Under the pieces are notes generated by a model. It searched no databases. It was not told the DNA's origin and worked only from the letters and a program-made list of their open reading frames with translations. Below, one piece after another: positions 24,517 through 31,832 of a stretch of DNA of 64,000 nt; the first letter of the stretch is position 1, and each line of letters starts with the position of its first letter. The stretch is taken from contig DATCLS010000051.1 of assembly GCA_036563805.1 (NCBI GenBank), forward strand, positions 1-64,000, read 5' to 3'. Source of the stretch: DATCLS01 sp036563805 (GTDB lineage: Bacteria; Actinomycetota; Acidimicrobiia; Acidimicrobiales; VFJN01). A program made the position numbers and the translations under genes.

Positions 24517-25434
24517 GTGACCGAGATCCGGATCGGCTTCGTCACCGCCGGCGACCCCGACGAGGCCGCCGCTCTCGAGCAGCTGCCCATCGACTCGCTG
24601 TGGACCGGGGGCCACGTGGCCTCCCGCAACCCGTCGCCCGAGGCGATGATGAACCTGGCCCGCCTGTCGGTGGCCACCCGGCGGGTCACGATCGGCACGT
24701 CGATCCTGCTGCTCCCCCTGTACGAGCCGGCCATCGTGGCCAAGCAGGTCGCCGACCTCGACCGGGCCACCGGCGGGCGCGTGGTGCTGGGGGTCGGCGT
24801 CGGGGGCGAGTACCCGGCCGAGTTCCGGGCCTGCCGCGTGCCCCTCCGGGAGCGGGGCCCGCGCACCGACGAGGCCATCGGCCTGATCCGCCGGCTGTGG
24901 ACCGCCGAGACGATCGGCCACGACGGGCGCTTCTACGCCATGGAGGACGTCCGCGTGCACCCGGCACCGGCCCAGCCCGGGGGCCCGCCGATCGTGGTCG
25001 CCGGGCGCAAGGAGCCGGCCATGCGACGCGCCGCCCGGCTGGGCGACGGCTGGATGCCCTACCTGTACTCGCCCCGGCGCTATGCGGCGGCGGCCGCCAC
25101 GATCCGGCAGGAGGCGGCGGCGGCCGGCCGCGACCTCGCCGGCTTCGGGTGGTACGCGTTCGTGTTCGTCAACGTCGACCCCGACGGCGACCGGGCCCGC
25201 GCCGCTGCGGCCCGCACGCTGGGCGGGACCTACGACCAGGACTTCCGGGCGATCGTCGACCGCGTGGCCGCCGCCGGCACGCCGGACGAGGTCGCTGACA
25301 GGCTCGCGGCCTTCGTCGAGGCGGGCGCCCGCCACTTCGTGTTCCTGCCCGCGGTCGGGGCGGACGGCGACGCCCGCGCCGTCGTCGGCCGCCTCGTCGA
25401 GGACATCGTGCCCCGGGTGCGGGCCCGGGTCTGA
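24517..25434 (+). CDS. LLM-class F420-dependent oxidoreductase
   Basis: Protein of 305 residues with a luciferase-like TIM barrel. Key segments: IRIGFVTAGDP, then LDRATGGRVVLGVGVGGEYPAEFRACRVPLRERGPRTDEAI, which is the conserved cofactor-binding block, and PPIVVAGRKEPAMRRAARLGDGWMPYLYSP. Members use F420H2 or flavin. The substrate is unknown. It starts at GTG 24517, 60 bp after the P450, with an inverted repeat between, so it could respond to its own regulator. Confidence 0.88.
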   Translation: MTEIRIGFVTAGDPDEAAALEQLPIDSLWTGGHVASRNPSPEAMMNLARLSVATRRVTIGTSILLLPLYEPAIVAKQVADLDRATGGRVVLGVGVGGEYPAEFRACRVPLRERGPRTDEAIGLIRRLWTAETIGHDGRFYAMEDVRVHPAPAQPGGPPIVVAGRKEPAMRRAARLGDGWMPYLYSPRRYAAAAATIRQEAAAAGRDLAGFGWYAFVFVNVDPDGDRARAAAARTLGGTYDQDFRAIVDRVAAAGTPDEVADRLAAFVEAGARHFVFLPAVGADGDARAVVGRLVEDIVPRVRARV

Positions 25435-25453
25435 GGGCCATCCCTCCCGGCCG

Positions 25454-26638
25454 TCAGGTCGGGGCCGGGCCGGCGGGCGTGAACGTGATCGGCAGGCTGG
25501 CCAGCGTCCGGGTCGACGTCGTGGGGTGGCGGACCTCGGCGCCGTCCTGGAGCCGGATGTCGTGGAGCCGGGGGAGGAGCTCCTCGAGCGCGATCCGCAG
25601 GTTGGCCCGGGCCAGGCTGGAGCCGGCGCAGCGGTGGGGGCCGGCACCGAAGGCCAGATGGCGGTTCGTCGGCCGGTCGAGGTCGAAGGCGTCGGGGTTG
25701 GGGAACTCGCGCTCGTCGCGGTTGGCGGAGGCCCAGTAGATGACGATCTTCTCGCCGGCCCGGATCGTCTGGCCGCCGAGCTCGGTGTCGGTCGTCGCCG
25801 TGCGGGCGATCGACACGAACGAGCTGTCCAGCCGCAGCAGCTCCTCGATGGCGGCGGGGATGCGCTCGGGCTCGGCCCGCAGCAGCGCCGGGATCTCCGG
25901 CTCGTGGCAGAACCGCTCGACCATCAGGCCGAGCGCCCCGGCCGTCGTCTCCAGGCCCCCGAGCACGAGCAGCTGGACGATGCCGACGATCTCGTCCTGG
26001 GTGATCGGCCGCCCCTCGACCTCGGCGGCGATGACGGCGTCGACGACGTCGCCCCGCGGCGGCCGGCGGCGCCGCTCCTCGACGAAGTCGGTGATCCACT
26101 GCGACAGGCCGGCCCAGCACTCGGCGGCGTCGGGGGCGGTGGGCGTCGAGGCCCGCGAGGCCAGGTGGGCGACGTGCTCGATCTGGTCCGCCGGCGCCCC
26201 GATGGCGATCTCGAAGAACATCAGCGACGGGAACGGCCGGGCGAACTCGTCCATGAACTCACACGCGCCCTTGGCGACGAACCCGTTGAGCAGGCGCCTG
26301 ACCAGCGCCCGGGTCGGCCCGTCCCAGGCGGCCACCTTGGCGGGCGTGAAGTGGGCGTTGATGAGCCGCTTGTACTCCCGGTGCAGCGGGGGATCGACCT
26401 CGACCGGGATGTTCCGGGTGGCGATCGGCGCCACCGGGACGGTCAGCCCGTGGGCCGAGCTGAACGTGGCCCAGTCCTGCCCGACGGCCAACACGTCGTC
26501 GTACCGGGTCGCCACCCAGAACCCGCCGTGCAGGTCGCTGTGCAGGACCGGGCACCGGTCCCGCAGGTCGGCGAGCGTCTCGTGGAACCTTTCGCCCAGG
26601 TCGGGTGACAGGTGGTCGAAATGGTCGAAGGTCGTCAT
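25454..26638 (-). CDS. Cytochrome P450
   Basis: P450 of 394 residues. Haem loop FGAGPHRCAG gives ligand Cys337; I-helix GGLETTAGAL; ExxR as EELLR. The C-terminus PTTSTRTLASLPITFTPAG is like that of CYP125/CYP142-type neighbours, but assignment to a subfamily is not possible by eye. It ends convergent to the LLM gene with only 19 bp between. ATG 26638 follows GGGGGGTG. A perfect 14-bp palindrome lies 55 bp upstream, so local repression is likely. Confidence 0.92.
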   Translation of the reverse strand: MTTFDHFDHLSPDLGERFHETLADLRDRCPVLHSDLHGGFWVATRYDDVLAVGQDWATFSSAHGLTVPVAPIATRNIPVEVDPPLHREYKRLINAHFTPAKVAAWDGPTRALVRRLLNGFVAKGACEFMDEFARPFPSLMFFEIAIGAPADQIEHVAHLASRASTPTAPDAAECWAGLSQWITDFVEERRRRPPRGDVVDAVIAAEVEGRPITQDEIVGIVQLLVLGGLETTAGALGLMVERFCHEPEIPALLRAEPERIPAAIEELLRLDSSFVSIARTATTDTELGGQTIRAGEKIVIYWASANRDEREFPNPDAFDLDRPTNRHLAFGAGPHRCAGSSLARANLRIALEELLPRLHDIRLQDGAEVRHPTTSTRTLASLPITFTPAGPAPT

Positions 26639-26692
26639 CGCACCCCCCGGCGAGGACCGATCGGCTTGCTAGCGCTCCAACCAGTGTAACTG

Positions 26693-26706
26693 AGTGATCG
26701 ATCACT
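26693..26706. promoter_or_regulatory. Perfect palindrome upstream of a P450 gene
   Basis: AGTGATCGATCACT is a perfect 14-bp palindrome between the start of the P450 gene (26638) and the end of the thiolase-like gene (26766), in an unusually AT-rich patch. Shape and position fit an operator of a dimeric repressor. Confidence 0.6.
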
Positions 26707-26765
26707 TATCGATCTTGTGGCCGGCAGGAGCCGGCCGGGGCCTGGTCGGAGCGCATCGGAGCCGG

Positions 26766-27986
26766 TCAGGGCTTGTCCCGGCCGACCACCCACATGGCCA
26801 CGAAGTTGGAGAAGCCGCCCTGGGCGTGCCCGACCGCCAGCCGGGCGCCGTCGATCTGGTGCTCGCCGGCGGCGCCCCGCACCTGGAGGGCGGCCTCGGC
26901 GAACCGCACCAGCCCGGCGGCCCCGATCGGGTTGGCGCCGAGCAGGCCGCCGGACGGGTTGACCGGCAGCGCCCCATCCAGGGCGGTGGCGCCGTCGTCG
27001 ACCAGCCGCCACCCCTCGCCGGGCTCGGCCAGGCCCACGTTCTCGAGCGTGGGCGGCTCCACCCAGCTGAACGGCACGAACAGCTCGGCCACGTCGAGCT
27101 CCCGCCGGGGGTCGGTGATGCCGGCCTGGCGGTAGACGGCGGCGGCGCAGTCGCGCCCGCACCGGGGGTCGACGAAGTCGTGGGCCGGCGCCACCGGGGG
27201 CTCGGACCGGGTGGCCGCCCCGTGGACCCAGGCGGGGTCGGGGCAGCCGGCGGCCGCGTCCTCGGCGGCCAGGACCACCGCGCAGGCGCCGTCGGAGGAC
27301 GGCGAGGCGTGCAGCAGCCGGATCGGCGACCACAGCATGCGGGAGGCGGCGATCGCCTCCAGCGTGACGTCGGCGCGGCGGACCTGGGCGAACGGGTTGC
27401 GCAGCGCGTTGCGGCGGTCCTTCAGCGCCGCCACGTCGCCGATGTGGGGCGGCGCCCCCGAGCGGGCGATGTAGTCGCTGCACAGCGCCCCGTACAGGCT
27501 GCCGGTGCCGCCCTGCCACGGCGCCTCGAACGGCAGGTGCTGCAGCGTCACCGCGCCGGTCCGGCCCTCCGACTGCTTCTCGTACGCCACGACCAGCACC
27601 CGGGCGAACCGCCCGGAGGCGACGAGGCCGACCCCGAGCGTGGCCGCCTGGCCGCCGGCGTTGCCCGACGTGTAGGCCCGGAACGTCGGCTTGCCCACGG
27701 CACCGAGGGCCGGCGCCATCGACAGCTCGGGCGACATGACGCCCTCGATCGTGTCCGGCGCCGTCCCGAGCACGACGGCGTCGACGGCGTCCCAGCCCAG
27801 CCCGGCGTCCGCCAGCGCGGCGAGCGCCGCCTCCCGGGCCAGGCCGGCCATCGTGACGTCGCTCCGGGCGGCGGCGTGGCGGGTCTGGCCCACGCCGACC
27901 ACTGCGCAGCGGGTGCGGCCCCGGGGCGTGCCGCGGGGGGTCAGGGCGCGGGCGGCGTCGGCCGCGGGGGCAGCGGGCCCGGTCAC
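26766..27986 (-). CDS. Thiolase-superfamily (lipid-transfer/Ltp2-like) protein
   Basis: Protein of 406 residues with the two-lobed thiolase pattern. The usual nucleophile Cys is absent: the segment reads YTSGNAGGQAATLG near residue 108. The second-lobe motif is NPSGGLLGANPIGAAG, with Asn where thiolases have the His of GHP, and the C-terminal Cys loop is GHAQGG. This fits the steroid Ltp2-type retro-aldolases rather than true thiolases. Together with a DUF35 partner encoded upstream it may cleave a side chain from a CoA-linked substrate. The GTG start overlaps the previous stop (GTGA). Confidence 0.85.
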   Translation of the reverse strand: MTGPAAPAADAARALTPRGTPRGRTRCAVVGVGQTRHAAARSDVTMAGLAREAALAALADAGLGWDAVDAVVLGTAPDTIEGVMSPELSMAPALGAVGKPTFRAYTSGNAGGQAATLGVGLVASGRFARVLVVAYEKQSEGRTGAVTLQHLPFEAPWQGGTGSLYGALCSDYIARSGAPPHIGDVAALKDRRNALRNPFAQVRRADVTLEAIAASRMLWSPIRLLHASPSSDGACAVVLAAEDAAAGCPDPAWVHGAATRSEPPVAPAHDFVDPRCGRDCAAAVYRQAGITDPRRELDVAELFVPFSWVEPPTLENVGLAEPGEGWRLVDDGATALDGALPVNPSGGLLGANPIGAAGLVRFAEAALQVRGAAGEHQIDGARLAVGHAQGGFSNFVAMWVVGRDKP

Positions 27987-28891
27987 GCCGCCTCCAGCAG
28001 GCAGAGCAGGTTGTGCTGGAGGCACGGGCCGTTGGTGGCGTGGGCCACGGCCCGGGCCGCCTCGCCCCGCCGCACGGCGTTGGCCGCCTCCACCACCCGG
28101 ATGAGGCCGGTCACCATGATCGGGTCGGCGGCCAGGCAGCCGCCCGACGGGTCGAGCGCCCGGACCTCGGCGCCGAGGGCGTCGACGACGATCCGGCGTT
28201 GGTGGCTGAACGGGGCGTGGACCTCGAGCACGTCGATCACCGTCCCCGGCAGCCCCAGGGCGGCGGCCGCGGCCGCCACCGACGGCGACGTGGCCAGGTC
28301 GCGCTCGCCGAGGTCGTGGGTGTCCAAGCGCTGCTCGATGCCGGCGACGACCGCGGCCGGCCGGCCCGGCGCCCGCCCGGCGGCCGCCGCCAGCACGACC
28401 GCGGCGGCGCCGGCGCACGGCTGCGACGCCGTGAACGGCCCTGTGGCCTGGAGGCCGGCGAGGTCCTCGGGGCGGGGCGCCAGCGGGGCGACGACGTAGG
28501 GGTCGAGCTGGAGGTCGAGGACCCGTCGGGGCTCGTCGGCCAGCGGCCGGCTGTAGGCGCAGACCAGAGCCGCCTCCGCCTCCCCGGCCAGCAGGCGGAT
28601 CCAGGCCTCGTGGAGCGCGAAAGCGCCGTCGCCCTCGAGGTGGGCGTGGGTGCGGGGCGGCCAGCCGGGGAAGGCGTCGAACGCGCCCATCACGGTACCG
28701 ACCTGGCCGTTCAAGAACTCGGAGCCGGCCGTGCAGACGACGCCGACGTCGTCGCGGCCCAGGCCGGCCTCGGTCAGCGCCCGGTCGACCACCGGGGCCA
28801 GCAGCTCGGCGTCGTTCCGCCCGTCGCCGATCGGGGCGACGGCGTGGGCGGCGCCGACGACGGCGATGGCGCCCGCGTCGTCCTCGGTCAT
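27983..28891 (-). CDS. Thiolase-like protein, short, without catalytic Cys
   Basis: Protein of 302 residues, shorter than true thiolases (about 390-400). N-terminal AIAVVGAAHAVAPIG and GVVCTAGSEFLNGQVG are thiolase-like, and the second lobe shows LDPSGGCLAADPIMVTGLIRVVEAANAV, again lacking the catalytic His. The C-terminal ATNGPCLQHNLLCLLE is Cys-rich. It is probably the non-catalytic or partner subunit of the thiolase-like protein encoded next, with which it is translationally coupled. The exact reaction is unknown. Confidence 0.75.
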   Translation of the reverse strand: MTEDDAGAIAVVGAAHAVAPIGDGRNDAELLAPVVDRALTEAGLGRDDVGVVCTAGSEFLNGQVGTVMGAFDAFPGWPPRTHAHLEGDGAFALHEAWIRLLAGEAEAALVCAYSRPLADEPRRVLDLQLDPYVVAPLAPRPEDLAGLQATGPFTASQPCAGAAAVVLAAAAGRAPGRPAAVVAGIEQRLDTHDLGERDLATSPSVAAAAAALGLPGTVIDVLEVHAPFSHQRRIVVDALGAEVRALDPSGGCLAADPIMVTGLIRVVEAANAVRRGEAARAVAHATNGPCLQHNLLCLLEAA

Positions 28892-28943
28892 CGGGCCTCC
28901 CTCCCCGCCCGTCCCTTCCTCTCGCGTCCGCTCATCGCTCCCC

Positions 28944-29918
28944 TCATGGCTCCACCGGCCGGAAGTGGCGGATGGCCTCCCACGACGGCGGCCGCTCGCC
29001 CGCCGGCGCCCACACCGCCGCCACCCGCTGGCCGACCCGGACCTCCTCCAGCCCGCCGGGGACGTCGCCGACCAGGTGGGGGAACGAGACGTGGGCCCCG
29101 TCGAGGCGGACGCGGGCCCAAGCGAAGGGCAGCTCGACCTCCAGTCCGGGCACCGGCAGGTGGACGACCGTGACCGACTCGATCACGCCGGTGTCGGCCA
29201 CCGCGCACGGCTCGAGGACCGCGCCGCAGGCCGGGCACCGCTCGTGGGGCGGGACGTAGACCTGGTCGCAGGCGGGGCAGCGGCCGCCCTCGATCCGGCC
29301 GGCGGCCAGCGCCTGGTAGAAGCGCGACGGGACGAGGCCGGGCTCGAACGTGTAGCGGAGGACCCGGTCGGACGCGACGACCAGCCCGTCCGGCGGCTCC
29401 GGGGGTGCGCCTGCCGCCTCGGGGTCGGCCTGTGCCCCCGGGCCGGACTCTCCCTCCAGGTCCGCGTGCGCCTCCGGGTCGGCCGGGGCGGCCCGGGGCC
29501 CGGCGTCGGCGGGGACGAAGGCCCGGATGTCGAGCACGCTGCCGGTCCGCTCGGCCCGCCAGTCGGCCCGGACCCGCAGGCCCGGCGCCAGCGCCGCCTC
29601 CGATCCGGCGTCGACCACGTGGAGGAGCGCGCCGTCGGCGCCGTCCAGCTGGACGAGCGCGTAGGCGAAGGGGCGGGCGAGCGGCTGGTCGGGCGCCGGC
29701 GCCGCCACCCACGACCACGCCCGCACCGCGCCGGTGTCGCCGACGCGCACCAGCTCGTCCCCCTCCTGCGGCGGCACCCGGATCCGGCCGTCCACGGCCC
29801 GGCCGCCCCAGATCTCGGCCCGGGCGAGGCCGGCCAGGAACGCCGCGGTCGCGCCCCCGACGCTCCGGTCGAAGGCCAACTGCAACGTGTGCGGTGCTCG
29901 CAGGCCTCGTAAGTTCAT
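28944..29918 (-). CDS. Double OB-fold DUF35 protein with zinc ribbon
   Basis: Protein of 324 residues. A first OB-fold-like part spans about residues 45-135 without its own zinc ribbon. A Pro/Ala/Glu linker (139-178) follows. Then comes a rubredoxin-like ribbon with Cys214, Cys217, Cys228 and Cys231 (C-x2-C-x10-C-x2-C) and a second OB-fold (240-305). DUF35 proteins bind thiolase-like partners and may help bind acyl-CoA. It is the first gene of the operon with the two thiolase-like proteins. ATG 29918 lies within a palindrome, with no ribosome-binding site, suggesting a leaderless mRNA. Confidence 0.85.
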   Translation of the reverse strand: MNLRGLRAPHTLQLAFDRSVGGATAAFLAGLARAEIWGGRAVDGRIRVPPQEGDELVRVGDTGAVRAWSWVAAPAPDQPLARPFAYALVQLDGADGALLHVVDAGSEAALAPGLRVRADWRAERTGSVLDIRAFVPADAGPRAAPADPEAHADLEGESGPGAQADPEAAGAPPEPPDGLVVASDRVLRYTFEPGLVPSRFYQALAAGRIEGGRCPACDQVYVPPHERCPACGAVLEPCAVADTGVIESVTVVHLPVPGLEVELPFAWARVRLDGAHVSFPHLVGDVPGGLEEVRVGQRVAAVWAPAGERPPSWEAIRHFRPVEP

Positions 29919-29930
29919 GAACGCTTGTTC
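29913..29930. promoter_or_regulatory. Three GTTC/GAAC half-sites between divergent genes
   Basis: GTTCATGAAC (29913-29922) is a perfect 10-bp palindrome containing the start codon of the DUF35 gene. Its right half also forms GAAC-GCTT-GTTC (29919-29930). On the minus strand AGAACAAGCGTTCA loosely matches the GCTAAACAAGTGCTTA sites at 16289 and 23127. It lies 14 bp from the cupin start, so one regulator could control both directions. Confidence 0.5.
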
Positions 29931-29943
29931 TACTGTGCGACCG

Positions 29944-30459
29944 ATGAGTGAGCGAAGCCGACGCCGAGGACTCGAGTTGTTCGACCGGGCGAGCGCCCGC
30001 GACATGCACGCTACGCCCATGCAGCGGCCGCCCAAGCTCGACCGGCCCGCCCTCGAGGCCATGCCCGAGTTCTCCACCGGGAAGGGCACGGTGGCCAAGC
30101 TGCTCTACGGCGACCCCGAGCGCGGGGAGGAGGGCGGCATGAGCCTGGTCCTGGCCAAGTTCGGCGCCCACTTCCACCTGCCTCGCCACTCGCACAGCGT
30201 CGACTGCCTGTACTACGTGCTGGCCGGCGAGCTGCACATGGGCAGGCGGGTGGTGAAGGCGGGGGACGGGTTCTTCGTGCCCGCCCACGCCCCCTACGGC
30301 TACGTGGCCGGCCCGGAGGGCGTCGAGGTGCTCGAGTTCCGGGCGGCCAGCGCCTACGACTCGCAGATCCACGAGAGCCCGGCCGGGTGGGCCAGGATCC
30401 TCGACGCCGTGCGGACCCACCGCGCCGCGTGGGCCGAGGAGCTGGCCCCCTACCGGTGA
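29944..30459 (+). CDS. Cupin-domain protein
   Basis: Protein of 171 residues. A single cupin barrel covers about residues 60-135: the first motif reads HFHLPRHSHSVDCLYYVLAGEL (metal-binding His/His region) and the second VVKAGDGFFVPAHAPYGYVAG. The expected metal ligands are His residues in these two blocks. Cupins of this size are dioxygenases, isomerases or ligand sensors; which one cannot be said. ATG 29944 lacks a ribosome-binding site. It is divergent from the DUF35-thiolase operon and shares a small operator region with it. Confidence 0.8.
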   Translation: MSERSRRRGLELFDRASARDMHATPMQRPPKLDRPALEAMPEFSTGKGTVAKLLYGDPERGEEGGMSLVLAKFGAHFHLPRHSHSVDCLYYVLAGELHMGRRVVKAGDGFFVPAHAPYGYVAGPEGVEVLEFRAASAYDSQIHESPAGWARILDAVRTHRAAWAEELAPYR

Positions 30460-30534
30460 CCGCCCTGCGCCCCGGCCTCCGGGCCGGCGAGCCCCGACCC
30501 GTCGTGTCACGTGTCTTGGCCTCTCGGTGACGCC

Positions 30535-31743
30535 GTGACCCGGAAGTTCGAGGACGACGTCGTCATCAGCGGCATCGGCCAGTCCGACGTGGGCCGCCGC
30601 CTCGGCCGCTCGGCGCTGGCGCTCACGCTCGACGCCGTCACCGCCGCCCTGGCGGACGCCGGCCTGAGCGCCGACGACGTGGGCGCCCTGGCCACCTACC
30701 CAGGCGGGGGGACGGCGATCGGCCCCGGGTTCGCCGGGCCGCCGCTCGCCGACGTCTACGACGCCCTCGGCATCGAGCCCGACCTGCTCATGGGCGGCTT
30801 CGAGGGCCCGGCCCAGCTCGGCCCCGTCCTCAACGCCGCGCTGGCCATCAGCGCCGGGCTCGTGCGCCACGTCGTCGTCTACCGGACCGTGACCGAGGGG
30901 ACCGCCCGGGCGCGGGCCGCGGCCGCCCGGTCCGGGGCCTCGGGCGCCCGGTCCGGGGCCGCGGGCGCCGCCCCCGGCGGCGGGGGGGCGGCGTCGGGCT
31001 GGATCACCGCGCTGGGCGACGGGCCGGCGCCCCTGCGCTACGCGCTGCTGGCCCGGCGCCACTTCCACGAGCACGGCACGACGCGCGAGCAGCTGGCCCA
31101 GATCGCGCTCACCGCCCGCCGGCACGCGGCGCTCAACCCGAAGGCCGTCTATCGCGAGCCGCTGACCGCGGACGACTACCTGGCGGCCCGGATGATCGCC
31201 GAGCCGCTCTGCCTCTACGACTGCGACGTCCACTGCGACGGCGCCACCGCCGTCGTCCTGTCCGCCGCCGCCTATGCATCCGACACCCCCCGGCCCCCGG
31301 TGCGGATCGAGGCGGTGGGCGCCGCCCCGCCGTCCCGTCCCGAGTACGCCCAGCACGCCGCGCTCCACCCCGGCCAACGGGCCGCCGACCAGATGTGGTC
31401 CCGCACCGACCTGCGGCCCGGCGATGTCGATGTGGCCGGGCTCTACGACGGGTTCAGCATCCTGACGCTGCTGTGGCTGGAGGCGCTCGGGTTCTGCGGG
31501 GTGGGGGAGGGCGGCGCCTTCGTCGAGGGCGGCCACCGCATCGGCCTGGGCGGCGAGCTGCCGCTCAACACCCAGGGCGGGCAGCTGTCCGGCGGGCGGC
31601 TGCACGGGCTCGGGTTCGTGCACGAGATGTGCCTCCAGCTGCGGGGCGAGGCCGGCGACCGCCAGGTCCCCGGCGCCCGGGTCGCCGCCGTCTCGGTTGG
31701 CGCCCTGCCGTATGTCGGCTGCCTCCTGCTCCGCACCGACTAG
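30535..31743 (+). CDS. Thiolase-superfamily (lipid-transfer protein-like)
   Basis: Protein of about 402 residues. It opens with FEDDVVISGIGQSDVGRRLGRS, a start typical of actinobacterial thiolase/lipid-transfer proteins. The first-lobe nucleophile region reads FEGPAQLGPVL, without Cys. Later blocks are HCDGATAVVLS, LYDGFSILTLLWLEALGFC and NTQGGQLSGGRLHGLGFVHE, the last retaining a His near the usual catalytic position. An insertion of RSGASGARSGAAG (two 21-bp units near 30927-30968) is probably a surface loop. Canonical thiolysis is unlikely; an aldolase or binding role is possible. GTG 30535 or GTG 30511 are both possible starts. Confidence 0.82.
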   Translation: MTRKFEDDVVISGIGQSDVGRRLGRSALALTLDAVTAALADAGLSADDVGALATYPGGGTAIGPGFAGPPLADVYDALGIEPDLLMGGFEGPAQLGPVLNAALAISAGLVRHVVVYRTVTEGTARARAAAARSGASGARSGAAGAAPGGGGAASGWITALGDGPAPLRYALLARRHFHEHGTTREQLAQIALTARRHAALNPKAVYREPLTADDYLAARMIAEPLCLYDCDVHCDGATAVVLSAAAYASDTPRPPVRIEAVGAAPPSRPEYAQHAALHPGQRAADQMWSRTDLRPGDVDVAGLYDGFSILTLLWLEALGFCGVGEGGAFVEGGHRIGLGGELPLNTQGGQLSGGRLHGLGFVHEMCLQLRGEAGDRQVPGARVAAVSVGALPYVGCLLLRTD

Positions 31744-31832
31744 CGCCGCCCGGCCGGGACCAGGGCCGGCCGGGGCCAGGCCCGGATCGGCGCGGGTCGG
31801 CACCAGGGCGGGCCGGGTGGGCGCCGGCCGGG

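Noticed and set aside
23176..26638. The two P450 genes and the LLM gene as one operon
   Set aside because: The second P450 is on the opposite strand, and each unit has its own inverted repeat upstream.
30501..30516. CACGTG-containing element GTGTCACGTGTC as an operator
   Set aside because: The symmetric core is only 6 bp and no promoter elements are visible around it; such short palindromes are frequent in GC-rich DNA.
30927..30968. 21-bp tandem repeat as an independent mobile or regulatory repeat
   Set aside because: It lies in frame inside the thiolase-like gene and codes for a Gly/Ala/Ser loop, so it is reported with the gene.
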